Source: Corynebacterium massiliense DSM 45435 (GTDB taxonomy: Bacteria > Actinomycetota > Actinomycetes > Mycobacteriales > Mycobacteriaceae). Taken from it: a stretch of DNA of 64,000 nucleotides. A program made the translations under genes and the position numbers. The notes below the pieces were generated by a model. That model was given only the letters and a program-made list of their open reading frames with translations, was not told the origin of the DNA and ran no database searches. Positions 1 through 9,103 of the stretch are shown piece after piece; position 1 is the first letter of the stretch, and each line of letters starts with the position of its first letter. The DNA is taken from positions 372,001 through 436,000 of the forward strand of contig NZ_CP063189.1 in assembly GCF_028609805.1 (NCBI RefSeq), given 5' to 3'.

Positions 1-59
1 CGTTTGAATCGTTCGGTTCGTACCCCACCCTGTACATTCTGCGGCAGAAAGGCCTCGCT

Positions 60-488
60 GTGGCATCGATGCGCGACGCGGTAGAACACCGCGTAGACCA
101 GCTGCGCGGCTTCCACGCGGGATTGAAGGACCGCAAATACGGCTTTCTCGTTCGTCCCGCCACGCTGGTTGTTGGGTGGATCGTGCTCATCGTCGGGATC
201 ATCACCATCCCGCTACCCGGCCAAGGCTGGCTCACCACCTTTATCGGCGTGGGCATCCTGTCGCTCGAGCAGCGGTGGGCCCGCGGCCTGTTGGACTGGG
301 GCGTGCACCAATACGACCGCTTTACCGACTGGTTCAAGCGCCAATCCCGGCCCGTGCGCTGGGGGCTTATCGCCCTGCTCGTCGCGGTGATCTGGGTGGT
401 ATTCGTCGGCCTGGCCTACGCCAGCTGGCGCGCCGGGCAGTTCGACTTCCTCACCGGTTTCTTCGAGGCCGTGGGATTAGAGCGATAA
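60..488 (+). CDS. PGPGW-type (TIGR02611-like) small membrane protein
   Basis: A protein of 142 aa when started at GTG 60. Two hydrophobic segments lie near residues 36-66 with a PLPGQGW motif after the first, and a third near residues 100-122. The PxPGxGW signature is typical of the PGPGW/TIGR02611 family of actinobacterial membrane proteins, whose function is unknown to me. An ATG at 69 is an alternative start. The frame stays open upstream to the window edge, so the true start may lie outside. The gene converges on mycP and the two overlap by 38 bp at their 3' ends. The membrane assignment is solid; the role is not known. Confidence 0.75.
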   Translation: MASMRDAVEHRVDQLRGFHAGLKDRKYGFLVRPATLVVGWIVLIVGIITIPLPGQGWLTTFIGVGILSLEQRWARGLLDWGVHQYDRFTDWFKRQSRPVRWGLIALLVAVIWVVFVGLAYASWRAGQFDFLTGFFEAVGLER

Positions 489-1794
489 AGACCAACACGA
501 TAAATACCAGCCCGGCGCTGAGCCCGCCGAGAAGTGTCACGCGCCGCGGCGCGGCAGGTGTTTCGCGCGGCTGGATCTCCACGGTCTTGTCGCGGGCGGC
601 CGTGTCGTAGCTCGCCGGCCGGGCGGTCACCGCGGCAAGCGGGTCGAGGTACCCGGTGTGCGGCTCCGCCGACTGGACGGCCAGCGCGCGCAGGTCCGCC
701 GCGGAGGCATCCGGGTGGCGCTGCTTGAGCAAGGCGACGGTGCCAGCCACCACTGGGGCGGCGAAGCTGGTGCCCACGAAACCCGCGACCGAATCCCGCC
801 CCTGGCCACGGCCCTGCGGCTGGATCGTTCCCGTCGCCCACCCCGTGGGAGCCGCGGCCAGGGCGACGGGGTGCTCGCCGGGAGCGGAGAGCGTGGGTAG
901 CTCCGGCGACGGCGCGCCGGGCAGCGAGTAGTCGGCGAAGCGGTGCGGGTCGGGCACGTCGATAGCGCCGACGGCCAGGACCGTCGGGGAGTGCGCCGGG
1001 AACACCGCGTCCCCCGGCTCGCACCCGGGACCGGCATTGCCCGCCGCGGCGACGACGACCGCGCCGCGTTCCTCGGCGAAACCCAGCGCCGAGTCCAGCA
1101 CGCCCGTGTCGAGCTGGTCGGCGACATCGCGCGGCACGCAGGAGACCACCGAGATGTTAATGACGTGCGCGCCGGCCTCGACTGCCGCGCGGATGGCTTC
1201 GGCGAGAGTGCCCAGGTTGCCCGCGGCCGCGAACCCCTCGTCGTCGGGTGACAGGCCCGGTGCCTGGTCCGCGTCTCCTTGTCGGTTCCGGAAGTGCGCG
1301 CTGGTTTGCCGCACCGCGAAGATCGTGGCGTCGGGCGCTAGCCCCGCGTCGCGTGCGGCGATGATGCCGGCGACCGCGGTGCCGTGCCCGTCGCAGTCCC
1401 ACAGCGGATTCGGCGATTCCGGGGTGACAAAGTCGGGCCCGGCCTCGACGTGGGTGAATTGTTCGTGCGGGGCCACCCCGGTATCGATCACCGCCACCTT
1501 CACCCCGCCGCCGGTAGCGTGCGCGCGCAACTGTTCGCGGTCGATGCCGAGATCGTCCAGGGCAGGTGGAGCGGGTGGGGTTCCGGCGGCATCGGCAAGC
1601 GCGGGCACTGCGCACTCCACGTCGGGCGGGGTGGAGTGGGCAAACTCCGCCGGCCCATTGGGTTCTGCGGCTTCGTCGGCACGGACAGGCACGGCGGGCG
1701 TCGCCGCGAGGAATACCGCAAGCAGGCAGGAAACAAGGGCTATCTCCAGTGAGGGTTGCCGCCGGCGCGGCGAGTGGAAGTGGGGTGCAGCCAT
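451..1794 (-). CDS. mycP: Mycosin MycP, subtilisin-like protease of T7SS
   Basis: A 447-aa membrane-anchored serine protease of the type VII secretion system. It has an N-terminal signal-like hydrophobic segment (about residues 17-39), then the subtilase triad in order: Asp in VIDTG, His in DGHGT and Ser in GTSFAAP. A C-terminal transmembrane helix is followed by a short basic tail (RPRRNR). Mycosins sit outside the plasma membrane and stabilise the ESX complex while cleaving ESX substrates. The gene lies 6 bp downstream of eccD on the same strand, so the two are probably cotranscribed. Gene order matches the mycobacterial ESX-4 locus (mycP4 next to eccD4). No damage is visible. Confidence 0.95.
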   Translation of the reverse strand: MAAPHFHSPRRRQPSLEIALVSCLLAVFLAATPAVPVRADEAAEPNGPAEFAHSTPPDVECAVPALADAAGTPPAPPALDDLGIDREQLRAHATGGGVKVAVIDTGVAPHEQFTHVEAGPDFVTPESPNPLWDCDGHGTAVAGIIAARDAGLAPDATIFAVRQTSAHFRNRQGDADQAPGLSPDDEGFAAAGNLGTLAEAIRAAVEAGAHVINISVVSCVPRDVADQLDTGVLDSALGFAEERGAVVVAAAGNAGPGCEPGDAVFPAHSPTVLAVGAIDVPDPHRFADYSLPGAPSPELPTLSAPGEHPVALAAAPTGWATGTIQPQGRGQGRDSVAGFVGTSFAAPVVAGTVALLKQRHPDASAADLRALAVQSAEPHTGYLDPLAAVTARPASYDTAARDKTVEIQPRETPAAPRRVTLLGGLSAGLVFIVLVFIALIPRPRRNR

Positions 1795-1800
1795 GGCGGT

Positions 1801-3264
1801 TTACCCCAGTCCCCGCAGCAACACGAACAGTCCCAGCAGGTGTGCGGCCAGCGGCAAGCATGCCGCGACGGCGAGGGATTCCGCCCGCTCTGCCCACCGG
1901 ACCGTGGTCGGTTCCAGGGATGGCACGGCATGCGCCCACAGCGGGACCGTGAGTGCGCACACGGCAAGGATGGCTGCCACCGCGAGCATCACCCAGGGGT
2001 GCTCGGTGCCGGCGCTAGATCCGGCCCCGGCGGGCCATTCGGCCCACCGCACCCAGGCGGCCAGGCACGCGGCGCCGGCGGCAGACGCGGTCAGTGCGTT
2101 GAGAGCCCACTCCGCAACCGGCTCGCGGTGCCGGGCCGCGTGCAGCGCCATTGCGCCGGAGATGATGTACAGCAACGCTTGCGCAAACCCCGCCCCGTCC
2201 GCATGCGTACCCACGAGGGGTTCGACCGAGTCCCCCGGAAGGCCCGCCCAGCCCAGGGGAAAGCGCACCCCGCTGCCGGCGAAGGCGAGCGCCGCGCACG
2301 CGGGCAGGCAGGCGAAAGTTAACCCCAGGGTCACCCCGGAGTACAGCTTGAGTGCACGCGCGGCGTTGTCCCCGGCATCGTCCGGCGGGGTATCGGCGAC
2401 CCCTAGGTCCTCGCCGGCGGTGGGCAACTGCGGCACCTTCAACCCCGCCGCCCGGCTGGTCAGCCCCGGGGCGATGGTCACGGTGATAAGCGCGGCCGCG
2501 AGCACCATGCTCGCCGAGGCCGTCGCCGGTGCCCGCGTGGTTCCCAGTGCGGACGTCGGCCCGGGCATCAGCGCCCCGAGGGCTGCAAGGGCGGCCATCA
2601 CCACGCACGTCAACACCGCCGCCGTGGTGCGCGGGCCGTGTAGCCGCGCCAGGTGGCCGAGAAATAACGCAAATCCGCCGGCCAGCGCCATCGCCGCGCA
2701 AACGAGCGATAAGGAGGGTGCTACGTCGTCGGCGACCCAGTAGGCAGCCGCGAGCACCATCGCGACGGTGGCGACGATGCTCAAGGGCGTGGGATCGATG
2801 CGCCGTCGGCACCACACCCCGATGGCGCCCGTTAACGCGCCAACCGCGACGAGCGCGACCGGCAGTGGGGCAGCCGCGTGGATAACCGCGGCCGCGCACA
2901 TGGCGCCGATAACGGACCAAGTGACCGGGATGCCCCGCGGGGCTGCCTCGGCGGCGTCGGTGGCTAGCGCCTCCGCCGCGCCGCGGATCACCGGTGCGGG
3001 GGCGTGTTCTTCGGGGCTTAAGACGACCACGGAACCATCGACAAGCGCCGTGTCGCGCACCGCAACCGTCGGATCGATGCGCCTTCCTGCCGCCGTGGAC
3101 ACCCGCCACGGCCGCGTGATCCGCGGCGCCCCGGTGAAGTCGATGATCTCGTCCACGCACTCGCCCACGCTCGATGTCGCCGGCAGAGATAAGTCCAGTT
3201 CCTTGCGGTACGTGCCCACGTGAATACGCACGGTGGCACGGATAGTATGCGTCGCTACAGCCAC
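1801..3264 (-). CDS. eccD: EccD, T7SS membrane channel component
   Basis: EccD of about 487 aa. The N-terminal ~85 residues form the ubiquitin-like (YukD) cytosolic domain (IRATVRIHVGTYRKELDL onward), followed by many hydrophobic helices filling the rest of the protein, as expected for the EccD inner-membrane channel subunit. I chose GTG 3264 (VAVATHTIR) because a GGGGGA Shine-Dalgarno sequence lies about 8 nt upstream; an ATG at 3321 would add 19 unlikely residues. The gene is divergent from eccC and followed closely by mycP. Its upstream region carries the motif TTTTCGGGGGACA, shared with the other T7SS transcription units. Confidence 0.93.
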   Translation of the reverse strand: MAVATHTIRATVRIHVGTYRKELDLSLPATSSVGECVDEIIDFTGAPRITRPWRVSTAAGRRIDPTVAVRDTALVDGSVVVLSPEEHAPAPVIRGAAEALATDAAEAAPRGIPVTWSVIGAMCAAAVIHAAAPLPVALVAVGALTGAIGVWCRRRIDPTPLSIVATVAMVLAAAYWVADDVAPSLSLVCAAMALAGGFALFLGHLARLHGPRTTAAVLTCVVMAALAALGALMPGPTSALGTTRAPATASASMVLAAALITVTIAPGLTSRAAGLKVPQLPTAGEDLGVADTPPDDAGDNAARALKLYSGVTLGLTFACLPACAALAFAGSGVRFPLGWAGLPGDSVEPLVGTHADGAGFAQALLYIISGAMALHAARHREPVAEWALNALTASAAGAACLAAWVRWAEWPAGAGSSAGTEHPWVMLAVAAILAVCALTVPLWAHAVPSLEPTTVRWAERAESLAVAACLPLAAHLLGLFVLLRGLG

Positions 3265-3270
3265 GATGAT

Positions 3271-3283
3271 TGTCCCCCGAAAA
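3271..3283 (-). promoter_or_regulatory. Shared T7SS upstream motif, eccD copy
   Basis: Read on the minus strand this is TTTTCGGGGGACA, directly upstream of the eccD start and including its Shine-Dalgarno. Near-identical motifs occur upstream of eccC (3388-3400) and of the esxU-like gene (30234-30246). A shared regulator or translation signal is inference. Confidence 0.4.
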
Positions 3284-3387
3284 TGAAAGTGTGTGGGCCA
3301 TTCCCCTTGCCCAACGCGCACAATTGTGGCTTACTGTGGGCACCGTGTCCACCGCTAGCGCATCGGGGCGAAAAGTGGTGGGGGGCA

Positions 3388-3400
3388 TTTTCGGGGATAA
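3388..3400 (+). promoter_or_regulatory. Shared T7SS upstream motif, eccC copy
   Basis: TTTTCGGGGATAA, followed by two further direct repeats of TTCGGGGA at 3401-3408 and 3411-3417 just before the eccC start. The last repeat supplies the Shine-Dalgarno. The run of three repeats is visible in sequence; a regulatory role is inferred. Confidence 0.4.
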
Positions 3401-3427
3401 TTCGGGGACTTTCGGGGAGAGAAGTAC

Positions 3428-4785
3428 ATGAGCCACGCGATCGTGGGCCTAGATTCCGACCGTGCTGTCGAGCCGGTCGCCATGTCGTCGCGCGAGCCGG
3501 CACCGCCGTTGCCACAGGGCAACATCACGGCGGAGGCCGTGCCGGAGGCGGCGCGCCCACAACCGGTTCCACTGGTGCGCATCCTGATGCCGGTGGTGAT
3601 GATTGCCGCGATGGTGGGGTTGGTCGCCCTCATCCTGCTCAGCGGGGCGAAGGACGGGCGGCAGGTCAGCCCGATGATGCTGCTGTTTCCCGTCATGATG
3701 CTCATGAGCGTGTTCATGATGTTCAGCCCGCAAGGCGGCACGAACGACCCGGATGAGACCCGGCGGACCTACCTGCGACACCTCAAGGCACTCCGGGAAA
3801 AGGCCGAGGACAACGGGGCCAAACAGCGCGCCCACGAAACGCACCGGCACCCCGGGCCGGATGAACTGGCGGCTATCATCGGCGCGCCGCGGATGTGGGA
3901 GCGCGCCGCTGGGGATCCGGATGCCCTGGAAGCGCGCGTGGGGCTCGGCAGGGCGCGGCTGTGCACGCCGATTACCGTGCCCGACGCCGGCGCGAGTGAG
4001 GACCTGGATCCGGTGTGCGCGGTGAGCCTCCGCCACACGTTGCAGGCGGTGGAAACGCTGCCGGACATGCCGGTGGTCATCCAGCTGCAGGCCTTCCCGT
4101 TCGTTGGGGTGGCGGGCCCGCAGGCGCGGGCATTCGTCCGCGCGGTGATCCTGCAGTTGGTGTCGTTCCATGGCCCGGAGGCGGTCTCCGTCAGCGCCCT
4201 CGGGGTGGGCGCGCGATGGGACTGGCTGAAGTGGCTGCCGCACGCGCGCAGTCCCCGGCAGGCGCACTTCCGGCTGCTCATCGTGGATTCCGTGCCCACC
4301 ACCGGCGTCGAGGAATTCTTCACCGCGGGGTACACCACCATCATCGAGGTGGGATCGCAGCGCACCACCGCTCTGGGGCAGCGGGCGGAGCAGGAGGGGC
4401 TGAGTCTGCTTGTCGATGCCGAGGGGGATCTGCGCGTCGTCACCGCGGCCGGCGATGAGCGCCTGGGCGTGGCGGACACCGTCACGGCGGACTACGCCAC
4501 GCTGTGCGCACGGCGGATGGCCAGCTATCACCGGCCCGCCGGAACCGTGGCGGCGGAGCGGACGTTCGACGGGGAGCTTTTGCCCATGGTGGGCATGGAA
4601 GACGCCGCCGACCTGCATCGTGCCGGTGGACTGTGGCCCGGGCAGGGGCGCACTGGCGCCAGCCGGTTAAAAGTGCCTATAGGTATCACCCCGGAGGGGC
4701 AGGCGGTATCCATTGACCTCAAAGAATCCGCCGAGGGTGGCATGGGCCCGCACGGCCTGTGTATTGGGGCGACCGGTTCGGGCAA
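3428..4785 (+). pseudogene. eccC: EccC T7SS ATPase, 5' fragment (split by the integrated element)
   Basis: The first 452 codons plus two bases of EccC, the FtsK/SpoIIIE-type motor ATPase of the T7SS. Two N-terminal transmembrane helices (about residues 40-100) are followed by the cytosolic region leading into the first ATPase domain. The fragment stops inside its Walker A motif: GATGSG is encoded, but the Lys codon is broken after AA at 4784-4785. Translation would continue 8 codons into the element and stop at 4811-4813. Joining base 4785 to 26402 gives an uninterrupted 3831-bp frame (1276 aa), the usual EccC size. While integrated, this allele cannot make a working first ATPase domain. Confidence 0.95.
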
Positions 4786-4798
4786 TCCAGAATGTGGC
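4771..4798. other. attL of the integrated element
   Basis: The chromosomal half is 4771-4783 (ending GGTTCGGGC), the crossover dinucleotide AA is 4784-4785, and the element half starts at 4786 (TCCAGAATGTGGC). The position is fixed by the break in the eccC frame and by comparison with attR, with which it shares only AA. A 2-bp core is what large serine integrases produce. Confidence 0.85.
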
Positions 4799-4805
4799 TT
4801 TGGGC

Positions 4806-4811
4806 TACAAT
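4806..4811 (+). promoter_or_regulatory. -10 box for a probably leaderless integrase mRNA
   Basis: TACAAT ends 6 nt before ATG 4818, the spacing of actinobacterial leaderless transcripts. With a 16-18 nt spacer the -35 region would fall on the attL crossover, so its left half would differ between integrated and circular forms. No strong -35 hexamer is visible in either. Confidence 0.45.
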
Positions 4812-4817
4812 GACCGC

Positions 4818-6293
4818 ATGGCAACCACCACAACGCAGCGCGCGGCGATTTATGCACGTATTTCACTTGATAAGCAGGAAGAAGCTGGTATTAAGCGGCA
4901 GATACACCTTGCCACTAAGCAGGCTGAGGCTGACGAGGCTGAGCTGGTCGCTACCTACGTGGACAACAACATCTCCGCGTTCTCGGGTGAGTACAGGCCT
5001 GAGTACGACAAGCTGATCCACGCTATCGAGAGCCGTGAGATCGACGTTGTGTACGTGTACGCACTTGACCGTCTTACCCGCCGTACCAAAGACACGCTCG
5101 CTCTCTTTGAGCTATGCGAGAAGCACAACGTCACTGTGAAGGCGAACCGGGGCTACAACATTGACCCCAGCGACCCAGCATCGCGGCTTACCATCGTGAT
5201 CCTCGGTCTCATCGCTGAGCAGGAGTCCATCGACCGTGCTGCACGTATCCGAGCCGCCTATGAGGACCGCGCACGTACAGGACGGCCGAAGACAGGTGGA
5301 CGAAGGATGTTTGGCTACGAGGCTGACGCCGTAACCGTCATTGACGAAGAGGCTCAGGCCATCCTCGACGCTGCTGCAATGATCATTGCTGGCAAGACTC
5401 TGCGTGAAACGGTGCGAGAGATCTTTGATGCACGAGGCCTGACTGCTACAACCGGGCGACCCATGACGGCGCCGACACTGCGGGACATTTTGCTCAATCC
5501 GCGTGTGCGTGGTTTGAGTACCTTCAACCCCACTGACCCAGACACCGGCTACCGTCTTGTCAAAGACCGTCGGATCGTAGGTAAGGGCAACTGGCCTGCG
5601 ATCATCGACGAAGCCACCGGCGAGAAGCTTGATGCTGTCTTACGTGACCCGTCACGGCGGCGGTCACACAGTGGCAACGCGCCCCGCTACTTTCTTGCAT
5701 CAGTGCTTACCTGCACCTGCGGTGATCCTATGTACGCCCGCAGCCGAAGGAACAAGGCGGGTGAGCCGCGCCGGTACTACACGTGCAAGCGGTCTGAACC
5801 TGGTGGTACACACGTGTCCATCGGCGCTGAGGTGGACAACCTTATCGAGGCAGTCATCATCAAGCGCATGGCGCAGCCAGATGCCGTGGATGCACTACGC
5901 AACGCCTTAACGCCGGAGGATGACGGTCTTACCGAACAGCTACAGGAGCTTGCAGGCGAGCGAAACGTGCTGCTAGCGCGCCGAGAACAGATCGAAGAAG
6001 CGATTATTGCTGCAGATGTTGACATGTCCACATTCGCGCGCGTGTCGAAGAAAATCGAAGATCAAATCTCCACTATCGACGAGAAGATGCGCGAGCTGAC
6101 CACGAGCCGTGAAGCTGACCCTCTCGCTGTAGAACTTGCCAATGGCCCTGACTTCGCTGAGTGGTGGAGCGGTGCCTCTGTCGAGGACAAGCGCAGGCTT
6201 ACTCGGCTGCTCATGGAAATCCGTATTCTGCCCGGCAAGGCTGGTGCGAAGAAGTTCGATCCACACCGTGTGCAGATCGCTTGGCGGCAGTAG
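4818..6293 (+). CDS. int: Large serine recombinase (integrase)
   Basis: A 491-aa site-specific integrase. The N-terminal resolvase domain (residues ~8-150) carries YARISLDKQ with the nucleophilic Ser, and DRLTRR. A recombinase domain follows (~170-280), then a zinc ribbon near residues 300-330 (CTCGDPMY ... YYTCKR), a coiled coil (~370-430) and a C-terminal tail. It is expected to catalyse attP x attB integration with a 2-bp crossover and, with a directionality factor, excision. I chose ATG 4818; an earlier in-frame ATG at 4713 lies inside eccC and exists only because of the fusion. The gene sits immediately inside the left end, as is usual for such elements. Confidence 0.95.
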   Translation: MATTTTQRAAIYARISLDKQEEAGIKRQIHLATKQAEADEAELVATYVDNNISAFSGEYRPEYDKLIHAIESREIDVVYVYALDRLTRRTKDTLALFELCEKHNVTVKANRGYNIDPSDPASRLTIVILGLIAEQESIDRAARIRAAYEDRARTGRPKTGGRRMFGYEADAVTVIDEEAQAILDAAAMIIAGKTLRETVREIFDARGLTATTGRPMTAPTLRDILLNPRVRGLSTFNPTDPDTGYRLVKDRRIVGKGNWPAIIDEATGEKLDAVLRDPSRRRSHSGNAPRYFLASVLTCTCGDPMYARSRRNKAGEPRRYYTCKRSEPGGTHVSIGAEVDNLIEAVIIKRMAQPDAVDALRNALTPEDDGLTEQLQELAGERNVLLARREQIEEAIIAADVDMSTFARVSKKIEDQISTIDEKMRELTTSREADPLAVELANGPDFAEWWSGASVEDKRRLTRLLMEIRILPGKAGAKKFDPHRVQIAWRQ

Positions 6294-6315
6294 TTGCCTG
6301 CGAGGCGCGTCTATA

Positions 6316-6429
6316 GGGGAACGCCACGGGAGCGGACAGTTCGGGGGAGACCTGCCTCTGTGCCGGGGGGTGGCACTCTACTCAACCGTGACGTTCCCGG
6401 AAGAATTATGACACGGCTGCTGCCACCCC
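6316..6429. repeat. Interleaved inverted repeats downstream of the integrase
   Basis: GGGAACG (6317-6323) pairs with CGTTCCC (6392-6398), and GGGGTGGCA (6367-6375) pairs with TGCCACCCC (6421-6429). The pairs interleave, so only one can form fully unless a pseudoknot arises. Apart from the palindrome at 6534-6557, the rest of the 6294-6619 gap shows nothing clear. Confidence 0.3.
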
Positions 6430-6533
6430 GCATGTCGAGCGGTGGAAAGAAATTATTTGCCTGTACGCTATCGCTAATTGGTTAGTTGTGTTACACTAGG
6501 TACTACGTATACCGATCTCGTACACCTTTGTCT

Positions 6534-6557
6534 TGCTGTTATGCGTTCATAACAGCA
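6534..6557. promoter_or_regulatory. 10-bp-arm palindrome upstream of the RM gene
   Basis: TGCTGTTATG - CGTT - CATAACAGCA, perfect 10-bp arms about 60 bp before the restriction-modification start. There is no T tract, so an operator is more likely than a terminator. RM genes are commonly regulated in this way; which protein binds is unknown. Confidence 0.45.
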
Positions 6558-6619
6558 CTGCACTTCTGGGCTGTACAAGTTCGACCGATTTATTACTGAC
6601 ATGACGAGCGTGATGACTG

Positions 6620-9103
6620 ATGGCGAAGCAAGAGGTCAAAGTAGACCTGTGGGTTGCCAAGCAACTCGATGAGGCTGAGATTAAAGATTATGACCCGCAG
6701 GGAAGCGATATTCCCGAATTGAACGAGGCGCTTAAGACTGCCTCTAAAACTGGCAAAGGGGGTCCCGGCTACCCAGAGTATGTTGCTGTAGTCAAGGACT
6801 TCGTCATCGTGATTGAGAACAAGGCCAACCAGGATTTTCACATCAAGTTAAATGATGATGGAGTTGTAGAACTATCCGACATCAAGGCTGTCCGTGACTA
6901 CGCTGTTAACGGCGCCCTTCACTACGCGCGCCACATCTCTACCAAGAGCGAGTTTACAAAAGTCTTTGCCATCGCTGTCTCCGGTGGCGAAAAGCGTCAC
7001 CGGATCACGCCCTTCTACGTCGATGATCGGGGTGAGTTCAAACAGCTCGATGACATCGAATCCTTCATCTGGTTCAATGAGTCGAACATCTACGAGTACT
7101 ACACCCGTCATGTGCTCGAAGAAGTCACCGACTACGAGAAGACGACCAAGGAGATTCTGAAAGACGCGGCCGAGCTTCACGAAAAGCTGCGAACGTTTGG
7201 CACTCTCAAAGACCAGGACAAGCCCTTGGTTGTCTCGGGTATTTTGCTCGCTCTCGATGAGGTTGAATACGGAAACTTTTCCATTGCCTCACTTCAGGGT
7301 GACAAACTTGCCGGGTCTCGCGATGGCGACAAGATCATGGCCGCTATCAAGGCTCGCCTAACCCGATCAAACGTCGGCCCCGACGCTAAGCGCGACAAGC
7401 TCCTGCGTGAATTTGCCGTCATTACCGATAGCGTGCGATTGAACGAGGTTAACCCCACGCTCGGGAAGACTCCTCTGAAGTACTACACCGAGTTTTTGAA
7501 CAAGCGGGTCTTCCAGGCCATCAAATACCAGCAAACATCTGAAGATTTCATCGGTCGCTTCTATGGCGAGTTCATGAGCTACTCGGGAGGCGACGGTCAA
7601 TCTCTCGGCATTATTCTCACGCCTAAGCACATGACTGACCTCATGGTCGACCTCGTCGACGTGCGTCCTGACGACATCGTCTTGGACCCCACCTGTGGTA
7701 CTGCTGGATTCCTCATCGCCGCAATGCACAAAATGCTGCACGCTGCGGAGAGTGATTCGCAGCGTCGAAGCATCAAGAAGAAGCAGCTACATGGCTTCGA
7801 GATCCAGCCGAACATGTTTGCCATCGCAGCAACGAACATGATTCTTCGTGACGATGGCAATTCCAACATTCAAGCAGCCGGTTTTCTATCCCAGCACCCG
7901 GCAGACCTTCAACTCCAGAAACATGCCACTGTCGGGCTGATGAATCCGCCGTACAGTCAGGGCAAGGACGACCCTAATCAGTACGAGATTCTCTTCACTG
8001 AGCATCTTCTTGATTCTATGACGGAAGAAGGCCGCGTTGCGGTGATCATTCCTCAATCCAGTGTCGCTAATAAGACCAAGATTGAGAGAGAGACTAAACG
8101 GCGTATCCTCGAACGGCATACCTTGGAGGGGGTGATCACCTGCAACCCTAATACCTTCTATGGCGTTGGTACACATGCCTGCATTGCTGTCTTCACTGCT
8201 GGTGTACCTCATCCGCCCGAGCATGAGGCTAAATTCATCGACTTCCGTGATGATGGTTACGAAGTTCGACCACACATCGGCCTTATGGATGGGGATACGG
8301 CTAAGGATAAACGCCAGCACCTCCTTGAGGTTTGGAACGGAAATCTCGAAGCACCTTCCAAGTTCTGCGTTTCTTCAAAAGTGCTTCCAGACGATGAATG
8401 GCTCCACAGCTTCTACTACTTCAACGATGCCGTGCCCTCGATTACGGACTTCGAGAAGACGGTTGGTGATTACCTAACGTTCAGATTCCTTATGGTGATG
8501 CAAAACCGCGAGTATCTGTTTGCGAAGGAATCCGATTTAATCGACAGCTCCCTCCCTGTCGATGTGCCCCCGCTTGAAGAGAAAGAATGGCTTGACTTCC
8601 AGTTGCCAGAAATTTTTACGGATATGCAGCGCGGCAAGCGCCTGAAAACCGCTGATCAAGTGCCTGGTGATGTTCCGTATGTTTCCTCAAGCGCTCTTAA
8701 CAACGGAGTCGATGCCTTTATCGAGATAGCGCCCAAATGCAGGGTCTTTACCGATTGTATTAGTTTGGCAAACAGCGGTTCTGTCGGAAAAGCGTTCTAT
8801 GAACCCTTCACCTATGTCGCGAGCGATCATGTGACGATGCTAAAAAGAACTGGCGCTTCACCGTTTCTATACCTTTTCCTGGCTACAACTATTGAGCAGC
8901 AGAAGTCCAACTTCAACTTCAACCGTGAAATCAATGATCGGCGACTGAAAGTGCTCAAAATCATGCTGCCCACGACTTCTAACGGACAACCTGATTTTGA
9001 GTATATGGAACAGTATGTCAGGAAGCTCTTATCCCATAAGTTTCACCAGTATGCTGCGTTTTTGAATCGTCCACAGGGGTGTGAGGAAACTGAGGTGGAC
9101 TAG
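6620..9103 (+). CDS. Single-chain restriction-modification enzyme (R-M-S fusion, type IIG-like)
   Basis: An 827-aa protein. The N-terminus carries a PD-(D/E)xK-like nuclease pattern (PGYPEYVAV ... FVIVIENKA, about residues 50-77). The centre is an N6-adenine methyltransferase: SAM motif VLDPTCGTAGF (~355) and catalytic NPPY (~439). The C-terminal ~190 residues resemble a type I HsdS target-recognition domain, with the segment from WLDFQLPEIFTDMQRGKRL to the end. Nuclease, methylase and specificity in one chain is the type IIG arrangement, with a single recognition domain. It overlaps nothing upstream, and the resolvase ATG follows its stop directly, so the two are probably cotranscribed. The nuclease assignment rests on a short motif; a methylase-only role remains possible. 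Confidence 0.8.
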   Translation: MAKQEVKVDLWVAKQLDEAEIKDYDPQGSDIPELNEALKTASKTGKGGPGYPEYVAVVKDFVIVIENKANQDFHIKLNDDGVVELSDIKAVRDYAVNGALHYARHISTKSEFTKVFAIAVSGGEKRHRITPFYVDDRGEFKQLDDIESFIWFNESNIYEYYTRHVLEEVTDYEKTTKEILKDAAELHEKLRTFGTLKDQDKPLVVSGILLALDEVEYGNFSIASLQGDKLAGSRDGDKIMAAIKARLTRSNVGPDAKRDKLLREFAVITDSVRLNEVNPTLGKTPLKYYTEFLNKRVFQAIKYQQTSEDFIGRFYGEFMSYSGGDGQSLGIILTPKHMTDLMVDLVDVRPDDIVLDPTCGTAGFLIAAMHKMLHAAESDSQRRSIKKKQLHGFEIQPNMFAIAATNMILRDDGNSNIQAAGFLSQHPADLQLQKHATVGLMNPPYSQGKDDPNQYEILFTEHLLDSMTEEGRVAVIIPQSSVANKTKIERETKRRILERHTLEGVITCNPNTFYGVGTHACIAVFTAGVPHPPEHEAKFIDFRDDGYEVRPHIGLMDGDTAKDKRQHLLEVWNGNLEAPSKFCVSSKVLPDDEWLHSFYYFNDAVPSITDFEKTVGDYLTFRFLMVMQNREYLFAKESDLIDSSLPVDVPPLEEKEWLDFQLPEIFTDMQRGKRLKTADQVPGDVPYVSSSALNNGVDAFIEIAPKCRVFTDCISLANSGSVGKAFYEPFTYVASDHVTMLKRTGASPFLYLFLATTIEQQKSNFNFNREINDRRLKVLKIMLPTTSNGQPDFEYMEQYVRKLLSHKFHQYAAFLNRPQGCEETEVD

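Noticed and set aside
1037-2743. 568-codon plus-strand open frame opposite mycP and eccD
   Set aside because: Low-complexity Ala/Ser/Arg translation with no family features; a GC-rich shadow of two clear minus-strand genes.
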